Assembly (NCBI RefSeq): GCF_016623585.1
Contig: NZ_JAEHFY010000021.1
Coordinates: 18,938-82,937, forward strand
Reading direction: 5' to 3'
Length of the DNA stretch: 64,000 nt
Origin: Pedobacter segetis
GTDB lineage: Bacteria > Bacteroidota > Bacteroidia > Sphingobacteriales > Sphingobacteriaceae
Position 1 is the stretch's first letter, and each line of letters begins with the position of its first letter. Under the pieces are notes generated by a model. That model was not told the origin of the DNA. It saw only the letters and a program-made list of their open reading frames with translations, and ran no database searches. Made by a program: the position numbers and the translations under genes. This document shows, in pieces, positions 56,591 through 64,000 of the stretch.

Positions 56591-56734
56591 ATGTTAAATC
56601 ATTAAATCATCATAAAGAAATATTTTAAATATACTGTGAAAATTAAAAATTCTATAGATAGATGCTAGTTGAGCATAGGTTTATCTTCAACCGTTTTTTT
56701 TAATTTACTAAAAATCGATTTTAATTTGAATAAA

Positions 56735-58006
56735 ATGAGAACAAAGAACATAGCTGTTTATACTTTAGCCACATTATTACTGTTCTGTTTTGCTTTTACA
56801 AAGGCAACAAAACAAGATAAAGACCCTCAAAATGCAGGTTTAGTTTTACCAGCAGGTTTTACCGCATCTAAAATTATAGAGAACACCGGAAGGCCACGCC
56901 ATATTGTGGTTACTAAAAGTGGAGAAATTTATGTGAAACTTTTCCGCTTACTAAACGGGAAAGGTATTTTGCTTTTATCTGATGATGATAAAGATGGAAA
57001 ATACACCGTAAAATCTAGTTTCGGGAATTATGCGGGTACAGGTATCGCTATCAAAAACGGATACTTGTACGCCTCTTCTGATGAGGAAGTATTTAGGTAT
57101 AAGCTAGATGGTAACGAACATGTAATTGATCCTGATCATCCAGAAAAAATAATCACAGGACTTTTAGCAGGCAAGCAGCACCAAACGAAATCAATTGTTT
57201 TAGACAACGATAACAACATATACGTAAATATTGGTGCAAAATTAAACTCTTGCCAAGAAAAGGATAGAGCGTTACATTCGCCTGGCATACCTGGCTGTCC
57301 GCTGCTTGATTCTATGGGCGGTATATGGAAGTTTAAAGCCGACAGATTAAACCAATCTTACTCACAAGGCGAAAGATATGCAACTGGTTTAAGAAATGTT
57401 ATGGGGCTTGATTGGAACCAAACCAACAATACATTGTATGTGATGCAGCATGGTAGAGACAATCTGCACTCTTCTTGGCCAGAACTCTATACCGATAAAC
57501 AATCTGCAGAATTACCCGCAGAGTGTATGTACAAAATACAAAAGGGAGATAATGCCGGTTGGCCTTATATTTACTACGATCAAATACAACACAAAAAAAT
57601 ATTAGCCCCAGAATATGGCGGAGATGGAAAAATTGAAGGCAATAAAAACTACATAGATCCAATAGTAGCGTTTCCTGGCCACATGGCTCCTAACGGCTTA
57701 TTGTTCTATACCGGAAATTTGTTCCCAGAAAAATATAAAAACGGGGCCTTTATAGCTTTTCATGGTTCTTGGAACCGTTCGCCAGAACCACAAGAAGGTT
57801 ATTATGTAGCTTTCGTTCCGTTTAAAAACGGGATGCCCTCTGGAAAATGGGAAGTATTTGCAAATGGCTTTTCTGGACTTACAGAAGTAATATCACCTGG
57901 GCAAGCACAACATCGCCCTTGTGGATTGGCACAAGGCCCAGATGGATCACTTTACGTAACCGATGATGCGAAAGGATCAATCTTCAAAATCTCATACAAC
58001 AGATAA
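56735..58006 (+). CDS. Sorbosone-dehydrogenase-like PQQ propeller protein
   Basis: I place the start at ATG 56735, which opens directly with a signal peptide (MRTKNIAVYTLATLLLFCFAF); an earlier ATG at 56669 would add 22 unlikely residues. The 423-residue product is a propeller of the L-sorbosone/soluble aldose dehydrogenase family: NTGRPRHIVVTKSGEIYV, GLRNVMGLDWNQ, QHGRDNLH, GDNAGWPYIYYD, MAPNGLLFYTG and AFHGSWNRSPEPQGY-like segments. It should oxidise a sugar aldehyde in the periplasm if PQQ is available. The cytochrome c gene follows by 57 bases, a split version of the fusion at 4886. Confidence 0.8.
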   Translation: MRTKNIAVYTLATLLLFCFAFTKATKQDKDPQNAGLVLPAGFTASKIIENTGRPRHIVVTKSGEIYVKLFRLLNGKGILLLSDDDKDGKYTVKSSFGNYAGTGIAIKNGYLYASSDEEVFRYKLDGNEHVIDPDHPEKIITGLLAGKQHQTKSIVLDNDNNIYVNIGAKLNSCQEKDRALHSPGIPGCPLLDSMGGIWKFKADRLNQSYSQGERYATGLRNVMGLDWNQTNNTLYVMQHGRDNLHSSWPELYTDKQSAELPAECMYKIQKGDNAGWPYIYYDQIQHKKILAPEYGGDGKIEGNKNYIDPIVAFPGHMAPNGLLFYTGNLFPEKYKNGAFIAFHGSWNRSPEPQEGYYVAFVPFKNGMPSGKWEVFANGFSGLTEVISPGQAQHRPCGLAQGPDGSLYVTDDAKGSIFKISYNR

Positions 58007-58063
58007 ATAATTTAACCTTTTGATCTTTGCGGAGATAAAAAGACACATAAACCAGTTTAAAGC

Positions 58064-58486
58064 GTGAAAAAGACTCTAGTTATCTTAATATTATTATTTC
58101 CTTTTATGGTAGGTGCGCAAACCCCAGTTAAAAAAGCAACCAAACCTAGCCAAGCCAGCCCAACCATTAATGGCAAGGCCGTTTACACACAATATTGTAT
58201 GCCCTGCCATCAGATTGATGGAAGTGGGGTAATGAACATGAACCCACCATTAATTAAAACAACTTATGTTTTGGGCGACCAAACCCGTTTAATAAACATT
58301 TTGTTGAAAGGATATAACAAAGGTGTTGTGATTGACGAAGATGAATATACCAACCCTATGCCATCCTTCAGCTATCTTAGCGACACACAAATTGCTGCAG
58401 TATTGACTTATGTAAGAAACAATTTTCAAAATAAAGCAAGCGCAATAACAGCTGCGCAAGTAAAAAAGGTTAGGTCGAGTAAATAA
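58064..58486 (+). CDS. Periplasmic cytochrome c
   Basis: The 140-residue protein begins at a GTG (58064) that opens straight into a signal peptide (KKTLVILILLFPFMVGAQ, about 1-19). One class I cytochrome c domain follows, with heme motif CMPCH (about 46-50) and a likely axial Met in NPMPSFSYLSD. It is last in the rightward operon and probably accepts electrons from the dehydrogenase just upstream. The length fits a monoheme soluble cytochrome. Confidence 0.88.
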   Translation: MKKTLVILILLFPFMVGAQTPVKKATKPSQASPTINGKAVYTQYCMPCHQIDGSGVMNMNPPLIKTTYVLGDQTRLINILLKGYNKGVVIDEDEYTNPMPSFSYLSDTQIAAVLTYVRNNFQNKASAITAAQVKKVRSSK

Positions 58487-58524
58487 CAAAATAGCCCCAA
58501 AGTAAATGACAGGGCTATTTTGTT
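58485..58524. terminator. Bidirectional terminator between convergent operons
   Basis: A perfect 13-base stem (58485-58497 with 58512-58524, core AAAATAGCCC/GGGCTATTTT) with a 14-base loop overlaps the cytochrome stop. T-rich sequence follows on the plus strand. It lies between the cytochrome gene and the convergent GH2 gene and can serve both. Confidence 0.8.
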
Positions 58525-58578
58525 TATTATCAGGTTATTTCTGCATTTGTTATTTTACGCAGGTTTTTTGCTGTTTCA

Positions 58579-61476
58579 TCAATTAAATAACTTATTAATC
58601 TGGTTAACATTCACTTCGGTTTTTGGGCTAAACCTATCGCTTCCCATGTATTTTTGTAAGCTGTAGAGCAATTGTTTTGCCTCGGGCCTTTTATCGTTAT
58701 CCTCCAAAAGATCGATACCAGAAACCAGTAGTTTTCCATTACCTACTTTGCACTCAAATATCAGCCCTAAAGAGCTTGCGGTGTACCAATCGTCAATTAC
58801 CCTTACTATTGGTTTAATATCCTTGGAAACCGAATCTAACCGAATAGCGTTTGAGTGCATCATGCCATCCCACCATTGCCAGTTGCTATAATAATCTGTA
58901 GGGAAATTATTTAATGCCGGATGATTTGGATTGCACAAAATGCCCAATGTATTTGGTGCTTGCCCGCTAGTATAAGAGGTATTCCAAAATATAGAAGAAA
59001 AGCCGATTTTCACGTTTCCACCCATTTCTGGCTTTATTTCTCCTTTTTTTAGTGTTAGTAGAACTCTCCCTCCTTTATTTAAAACATCTAATGCTTCTTT
59101 ATCAAATTTTTGTGTGGTAAAAACCTTTGTTTCCAACTTTGGTAATATGGCAGGGTAAACAAAAAAATCCCAAGAGTTGTGTCCGTCTGCAACATTAATA
59201 TTCAATTGCAATTTCTCAGCTTTATCAATGGCAGATAGTGATTGGCTTATATTTCCCAAATCAATATCGTTACCTAATGGAAGATCTTTTTTATTGAGTT
59301 GGCCATAGAATAAAATTTTTCCGTTAACGTCTTTTATATTCCAGGTTGGGGTAACCTCTTTAAGTAATTTATTGCCATAATGGGCTAACTTAATTGGTAT
59401 ATCCAAAGTTTCATTATTGTGGTAAATAAACTTGGGGAAAAGGGCCAAGGGAACCGTTGGGCTACAAAAATGGCTAAATTCTTTGCCCGTAATGTAATTT
59501 TTATCTTGCCAAAAAGCATTTAAAACACCTACCAGAGCTGTACCCTGCCCGGGGAAATCACTTAAACCTAATAGCTGAAAGCCACCAAAATGGGGGGTTC
59601 TTAAGGCTGCTTCAATATCTGCTTTGTAACATAAAACCTGTAATTTACCCGATGCGAGCAAAAAACTATCCGCCAAGCTATAAAGCTTATTTTCTTTTAG
59701 CTTATCCTCAAAAATTTCAAAATTTTTAGGTTTTAAAATACCTGTATATTCTTTTATTTCTTTGAAATCGGGATAAACGCACCACTGCCCAATTTCATGG
59801 CTTACCGTAGGGTGTTTAGCCTTTTCTATACGGTTAGCCCAATTGTAATTTGCTTTGGGGGGCTCTGCATTAATTATGCTCTTTAAGCCCTCTCCCCATC
59901 TTTGTATCCTAGGGTTTGGTGTATTATCGTAATCACTTTCTGCGATCACTGGCCAGCCGGCCCCAGTGGTATAAAGTCTTCGGTTGTCTTTTGCCTCCCA
60001 ATACTTCACAAAATCTGTGAGGTATTTTACATGGTCTTTCCCTTTAGGTTCGTTACCATAAGCCATCATCACAAAAGAAGGATGGTTGCCATAAGCTTTT
60101 TCCATCCTGTTGCTTTCTTCATACAGCCATTGATCAAGGGGCCAGCCTTCTCCTACTCTCGCATCGCCGTTAGCCCATGAACTACACTCAACCTGCAAAT
60201 AAAAACCTAGCTTATCTGCGGCTTCAAAAGCGGCTTCAGGTGGTGTCCAAGAATGGTAACGTACATGGTTAAGGCCGTAAGATTTTAATTTACTGAAAAT
60301 AGTGATCCACGAGTTTATGTCGGTTGGTGGATAACCGGTTATCGGGTAAGCGGCACAATCTAAAGTACCCCTTAAGAAAACAGGTTTACCGTTCATTAAA
60401 AACTGTTTGCCTTGGGCAGCAAATTCTCGCATACCAAAATCAACAGTTTTTTGACTGTTGCCCAGCTTAGTTTTTAAATTAACTTTTAAACTGTAAACAT
60501 TAGGGTTAAACTCGTCCCACAGTAAGGGGTTTTGACCCATCGGATAAACCACTTCCATTGAGTTGTTCAATCTGCCTATTTTAATATCTTTGGTTAGCAA
60601 AGGCAATTTTTCTGCAGATGGGTTTGAGTTTTGTGCAAAAATTTCTAATACTCCTTTCTGAGTTTTACCTTCAAAAGAATCAAAATAAAGCTTTACCGTA
60701 ATTTTTTTGTTTTGGATATCTGGATAAACCTGTACGTTTTGGATATTACATTTTGGGATAGCCTGTAACTCCATCTTGCCAATTATACCGTTCCAGTTGC
60801 CCTGTGTATTATCTGTAATGCTATGCGAGTCTTCTCCTACTTTTAGCGTATCAATCCCATTATCTATACGAATGGTAATAATATGTTTCCCTTCTGTTAA
60901 ACCTTTGCCAATTAAAAATTGATGGGCTGTACCCAAACTGTTTTGTGAACCCAGGCTTTTGTCATCAACCCATAAGGTGGTTTGCCAATGTGGCCTTTCT
61001 AAAAATATATTGATGCTTTTATTGCCAAATGATTTTGGAATATCAACCACTTTTTGGTACCATGCCACTCCTTTATAATATTTTATCGGTTGCAACCAAA
61101 ATGGTATTTTAATATTTCCGGCTGCTCTGTATTTTGCATATTCGGGTTTTTTGTAATAAGACGAGTCTAATATATCGCCTGTCCAAGGAGTTTTTAAGTC
61201 AATATCATTTCCGATACCATTTGTTGTCATGGAGCCGGGTAAATTGATTTTTCCATCGAGTTGTTTGTTGTACCACTTTTGTGCAATACCAATATTTAAG
61301 CTATCTATTTGAAACTCCCATTTACCAGAAAGATCAATTTTATTTTTCTCTTGCGCAAGAGAACTTTTTAAGTTAAAAACAAAGATCAAAACAAGTAAAA
61401 ATAAAAATGATTTACTTTTACAAGCTTTTGGGGCAAAGAAATTTTTAAAAATTGCTTTTTGGGATAAAACAACCAT
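58579..61476 (-). CDS. GH2 glycoside hydrolase, paralogue of the 39450 enzyme
   Basis: The 965-residue exported protein has a long signal region (about 1-42, ending LAQ). Jelly roll: LSGKWEFQIDSLN; GVAWYQKVVDIP; RPHWQTTLWVDDKSLGSQNSLG. The barrel has LNHVRYHSWTPPEAAFEAADKLG, MMAYGNEPKG (Glu476, acid/base) and TVSHEIGQWCVYPDF (Glu561, nucleophile). The C-terminal amidotransferase-like domain (about 800-940) has GGRVLLTLKKG, NWQWWDGMMH and GKLLVSGIDL. It shares this domain order with the GH2 at 39450, so the two may act on related linkages, for example sulfated versus plain ends (inference). It lies downstream of a sulfatase with a terminator between. Confidence 0.85.
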   Translation of the reverse strand: MVVLSQKAIFKNFFAPKACKSKSFLFLLVLIFVFNLKSSLAQEKNKIDLSGKWEFQIDSLNIGIAQKWYNKQLDGKINLPGSMTTNGIGNDIDLKTPWTGDILDSSYYKKPEYAKYRAAGNIKIPFWLQPIKYYKGVAWYQKVVDIPKSFGNKSINIFLERPHWQTTLWVDDKSLGSQNSLGTAHQFLIGKGLTEGKHIITIRIDNGIDTLKVGEDSHSITDNTQGNWNGIIGKMELQAIPKCNIQNVQVYPDIQNKKITVKLYFDSFEGKTQKGVLEIFAQNSNPSAEKLPLLTKDIKIGRLNNSMEVVYPMGQNPLLWDEFNPNVYSLKVNLKTKLGNSQKTVDFGMREFAAQGKQFLMNGKPVFLRGTLDCAAYPITGYPPTDINSWITIFSKLKSYGLNHVRYHSWTPPEAAFEAADKLGFYLQVECSSWANGDARVGEGWPLDQWLYEESNRMEKAYGNHPSFVMMAYGNEPKGKDHVKYLTDFVKYWEAKDNRRLYTTGAGWPVIAESDYDNTPNPRIQRWGEGLKSIINAEPPKANYNWANRIEKAKHPTVSHEIGQWCVYPDFKEIKEYTGILKPKNFEIFEDKLKENKLYSLADSFLLASGKLQVLCYKADIEAALRTPHFGGFQLLGLSDFPGQGTALVGVLNAFWQDKNYITGKEFSHFCSPTVPLALFPKFIYHNNETLDIPIKLAHYGNKLLKEVTPTWNIKDVNGKILFYGQLNKKDLPLGNDIDLGNISQSLSAIDKAEKLQLNINVADGHNSWDFFVYPAILPKLETKVFTTQKFDKEALDVLNKGGRVLLTLKKGEIKPEMGGNVKIGFSSIFWNTSYTSGQAPNTLGILCNPNHPALNNFPTDYYSNWQWWDGMMHSNAIRLDSVSKDIKPIVRVIDDWYTASSLGLIFECKVGNGKLLVSGIDLLEDNDKRPEAKQLLYSLQKYMGSDRFSPKTEVNVNQINKLFN

Positions 61477-61526
61477 CGAAATTTTATATTAATCAGTGAA
61501 TAAAAGGTTTTTGAGAAAAGCAAATT

Positions 61527-61565
61527 AAACAAGAAAGTCCATTAAATTAATGGACTTTCTTGTTT
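61527..61565 (-). terminator. Terminator after the right-hand sulfatase
   Basis: A near-perfect palindrome centred at 61546 has arms of up to 19 bases (core AAGAAAGTCC/GGACTTTCTT). It lies between the sulfatase stop and the GH2 start, both leftward. The minus-strand side after the stem (GTTTAATTTGCTTTTC) is moderately T-rich. Confidence 0.7.
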
Positions 61566-61591
61566 TTATGATGGATAAAATAACCTCTTTA

Positions 61592-63061
61592 TTATTTGGC
61601 ATTAGGGTTTTTGCTTGGGAAATAAGCATCTTGTTGCTGTAACCATTTATCCAATTCCTTTTTCAGTTTCTTTGCAATTTTTGGCTCGGCAGTAAGAAGA
61701 TTGTTGTGCTCACCAACATCATCTCTTAGGTTAAAAAGCTCGTACCTATCATGCTCATACCAATGTATCAGTTTCCAATCTCCGTCTCTTACGGCCGATG
61801 CAGGACTTCCTCCTTGGTTGCCATAATGTGGGTAATGCCAAAATAAAGAGCGCTTTTTAATTGTTTTTTGTTCTAACAAAGGCAATATGCTTACGCCACC
61901 CGTATTTTGTTTAGGCAGTGGTGGTAAACCAACCATTTGTAAAAATGTTGGATAAAAATCGTTGCTGATAACTGGCGTTTCGTTAATGGTATTCGGTTTT
62001 ATTACTCCAGGGTACCTAACAATAAGTGGCTCCCTAATCCCACCTTCGTACATCCAACCTTTACCACCTCTTAATGGCAAATTAGAAGTTGGCGAGCCTT
62101 CGTTTATTGCTAAACCACCATTATCAGAAAAGAACACTACAATGGTATTATCATCTAATTTAAGCTCTTTTAATTTTGCCATCACTTTACCCACCGCATC
62201 ATCAACAGATTGAACCATCCCGGCATAAGTTGGGTCGCTTTGTACGATCCTTACTTTTTTACCGCCTTCATCACCAAACTGATCCGTTAAACCTAATTTT
62301 TCTCTCTTTGCCGTGTATTTTGCCTTGAGTGCCGGGGTGGTATCATCAGGCCCGTGTACATTGTAAAATGCAAAATAAGCGAAGAAAGGCTGATCTTTAT
62401 TATCTTCGATAAATTTCATTGTTTCTTTAGCCAAACGCTCTGGCAAATATTCGCCAGCAGGGCCTGCGTCTAAACGTGGGTTATGGTTATAAGGAGAAAA
62501 ATAACCTCCTTTACCTGGGTTTCCCATAGAGTTACCGCCTTTATTGACATCAAAACCTTGATTTTCTGGCCAAAAATCTGGAGTACCCCCCAAATGCCAC
62601 TTACCGGCAATAAAAGTTTTATATCCGCCTGCTTTTAAGGCCTCTGCAATTGTTTCTTCTTTTAAGGGCAAATTTTCTATATAATGTGCCGGCAGTAAAA
62701 GACGAGTATAATTTTTCTTTTTGGCCTCTTCTTCTGGTTGTGGTGCGCCAAACCAATCGGTTGTGTGCATACCTGCTGGGTATTTACCCGTCATGATACT
62801 GGCTCTTGTGGGAGAACAGACCGGGCAGGCCGCATAAGCATCGGTAAATTTCATACCCTCTTTTGCAAGCTTATCAATGTTTGGTGTTTCATAAAAACTA
62901 CTTCCAAAGGCTTGCACATCGCTATATCCTAAATCATCAACCAAAAAGAATACTATGTTTGGCTTTTTCTTGTTTACGGTTTGGCTGTGTGCCTGATTTG
63001 CTAATCCTACAACAGAGAGGCAAATCAAACATTTCGCCAGATTATTAATCATTGATTTCAT
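61592..63061 (-). CDS. Sulfatase, S1 family, with CSPTR signature
   Basis: The 489-residue exported protein (signal about 1-27, ending HSQ) has LVDDLGYSDVQAFGSSFYETP (in parts: Asp42-Asp43), CSPTRASIMTG with formylglycine Cys82, and Thr where Ser is more common. KYPAGMHTTDW, GKWHLGG, FYNVHGPDDT, FFSDNGG and YELFNLRDD follow. The HTTDW stretch after the signature marks a branch different from the other seven sulfatases here. It starts 9 bases after the stop of the LacZ-type GH2, so the two are co-transcribed and probably act on the same sulfated galactose-containing ends (inference). Confidence 0.93.
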   Translation of the reverse strand: MKSMINNLAKCLICLSVVGLANQAHSQTVNKKKPNIVFFLVDDLGYSDVQAFGSSFYETPNIDKLAKEGMKFTDAYAACPVCSPTRASIMTGKYPAGMHTTDWFGAPQPEEEAKKKNYTRLLLPAHYIENLPLKEETIAEALKAGGYKTFIAGKWHLGGTPDFWPENQGFDVNKGGNSMGNPGKGGYFSPYNHNPRLDAGPAGEYLPERLAKETMKFIEDNKDQPFFAYFAFYNVHGPDDTTPALKAKYTAKREKLGLTDQFGDEGGKKVRIVQSDPTYAGMVQSVDDAVGKVMAKLKELKLDDNTIVVFFSDNGGLAINEGSPTSNLPLRGGKGWMYEGGIREPLIVRYPGVIKPNTINETPVISNDFYPTFLQMVGLPPLPKQNTGGVSILPLLEQKTIKKRSLFWHYPHYGNQGGSPASAVRDGDWKLIHWYEHDRYELFNLRDDVGEHNNLLTAEPKIAKKLKKELDKWLQQQDAYFPSKNPNAK

Positions 63062-63070
63062 CCTAATAAA

Positions 63071-64000
63071 TTAATTGATCAAACTTAAAATATAGCTGTA
63101 GGCATAAGCTTTATCTTTCAAAAGATATTCTTCATGCGGATAAGCGCCCCAGCTGGTGTCTCCGCCCACTCCTCTTTGCTTTAGATCAATATGTAAATAA
63201 ACTTCGTTTTTCTCTTTTAAATCTGATGGGTGTTGCTGCTTTTTGGTTAATCCGGGATCTAAATCTTCTGCGCTATGATTAATTGCACTGAAACAAATAG
63301 GCTGATCCACTCCCGCTACTTTTAGGCCTTTGCCCGCTCCATCAGTTAGCTTAAACCATCTTACATCGGTATGGTAACCGCTTTCTTGTGGACGGATATA
63401 GGATTCTGCGTATTCGTTTTCTACTTTGTCTTTATACAAACCGATAAACGAAGCGGTCTTGCGGTCGCTGTAGTTCTCGTAAGGGCCGCGTCCATAATAG
63501 CTTAGATCGTCAAAATTACCTGGCAGTTGCATGCGCATCCCGAAACGTGGCATTTCTGGCAAGTTTTTACCTTCCATGTTTATTGATGCGGTTACCTTTA
63601 CAGAACCATCATTTAAGATCTGATAAATAATGTTATAAGGCACATCTATATCGGCCAATAAATAGTTTACTTTTATGGTAACACCATCTGCGGTTTTTTC
63701 AGATACATCTACACTTTTAACAATTCTGTTATCATGTGCGGTCCTCCAAACCCCTAATCTTTCGGGCATCTTGTTTCCAAAATCGTTATCGGTTGGCGCT
63801 CTCCAGAAATAGGGCTCTGGCAACTGGTCGATAAGTTTATTGCTGCCTACCAGCCCGTAATAATTCCAGTTCCCGTTGCTGATATTAAAACTGCCTTTTA
63901 CTTTATCTGTAGAAAAGTCGAGATTATTGCCCGACTTATTTACAACAAGCCCTCCAGAGACAGGTGTTTGCGCAAAGTATTTGCTATCCAATAAAAACTG
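63071..64000 (-). CDS. GH2 beta-galactosidase, LacZ type, C-terminal part (cut by window end)
   Basis: The frame is open to the right edge (upstream residues QFLLDSKYF continue without a start), leaving about 310 C-terminal residues. They match the LacZ domain 5 (Bgal small chain): YFWRAPTDNDFGNKMPERLGVW, LSYYGRGPYENYSDRKTASFIG, the VENEYAESYIRPQESGYHTDVRWF stretch (in parts), and the terminal GGDTSWGAYPHEEYLL. The active-site barrel is outside the window. Large LacZ-like GH2 enzymes release terminal beta-galactose. It is followed closely by a sulfatase in the same operon. Confidence 0.9.
   Translation of the reverse strand, partial: QFLLDSKYFAQTPVSGGLVVNKSGNNLDFSTDKVKGSFNISNGNWNYYGLVGSNKLIDQLPEPYFWRAPTDNDFGNKMPERLGVWRTAHDNRIVKSVDVSEKTADGVTIKVNYLLADIDVPYNIIYQILNDGSVKVTASINMEGKNLPEMPRFGMRMQLPGNFDDLSYYGRGPYENYSDRKTASFIGLYKDKVENEYAESYIRPQESGYHTDVRWFKLTDGAGKGLKVAGVDQPICFSAINHSAEDLDPGLTKKQQHPSDLKEKNEVYLHIDLKQRGVGGDTSWGAYPHEEYLLKDKAYAYSYILSLIN

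Noticed and set aside
56669..56735. Start of the sorbosone-dehydrogenase-like gene at 56669
   Set aside because: The added 22 residues precede a standard signal peptide that begins at ATG 56735.
1..64000. Many open frames of 60-150 codons opposite or out of frame with the large genes
   Set aside because: They overlap genes with clear protein-family motifs and show no signal peptides, domains or independent spacing; I treat them as shadows.
1678..64000. Ulvan, fucoidan or glycosaminoglycan as the substrate
   Set aside because: No polysaccharide lyase, GH88/GH105, fucosidase or rhamnosidase is present, although these classes normally accompany sulfatases in such loci.

Overview
The window reads as a chromosome segment from a Bacteroidota bacterium, most likely Sphingobacteriaceae (Pedobacter-like). 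The reasons are two SusC/SusD pairs, a one-protein hybrid two-component regulator, type IX secretion (T9SS) C-terminal tails, AT-rich intergenic DNA, no Shine-Dalgarno sites at most starts, and TAnnTTTG-type promoter boxes. The species call is inference. No rRNA, tRNA, IS element, phage gene or CRISPR array was seen.

Layout. 1-1669 is a flank: the tail of an unrecognised Ser/Pro/Arg-rich protein and an OmpP1/FadL-type outer-membrane protein. From 1678 to the right edge the window is one very large polysaccharide utilization locus (PUL). 1678-6328 (-): two sulfatases and a cytochrome c/sugar dehydrogenase fusion. 6837-12357 (+): a clan GH-A hydrolase, a sulfatase and a GH115 alpha-glucuronidase. 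12493-25247 (-): a PA14-tagged sulfatase downstream of susC1-susD1-susC2-susD2-DUF1735 lipoprotein. 25436-42329 (-): a T9SS clan-A hydrolase, GH2, the hybrid regulator, a GH2 with an altered active site, another clan-A hydrolase and a third GH2. 42558-50893 (-): three sulfatases, two GH43-like enzymes and a decayed sulfatase pseudogene (+). 51208-54920: a divergent pair of T9SS-exported proteins. 55499-58486 (+): a beta-propeller protein, a sorbosone-dehydrogenase-like protein and a cytochrome c. 58579-64000 (-): GH2, sulfatase, and a LacZ-type GH2 cut by the window end.

How it may work together. SusCD pairs and T9SS enzymes would bind, cut and import glycan fragments. Eight intact formylglycine sulfatases would strip sulfate in the periplasm. 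GH115 would remove (4-O-methyl-)glucuronic acid, and GH2, GH43 and clan-A enzymes would trim the chain. The two dehydrogenase/cytochrome modules could oxidise released sugars in the periplasm. The enzyme mix (GH115, several GH2, GH43 of the exo-beta-1,3-galactanase type, many sulfatases, no polysaccharide lyase, fucosidase, rhamnosidase or GH88/105) points to a sulfated, glucuronate-decorated galactan or arabinogalactan. That substrate is inference. Standout items: a GH2 with His where the acid/base Glu is expected, two paralogous clan-A hydrolases I cannot place in a family, a sulfatase relic, and sugar-oxidation modules near both ends of the locus.
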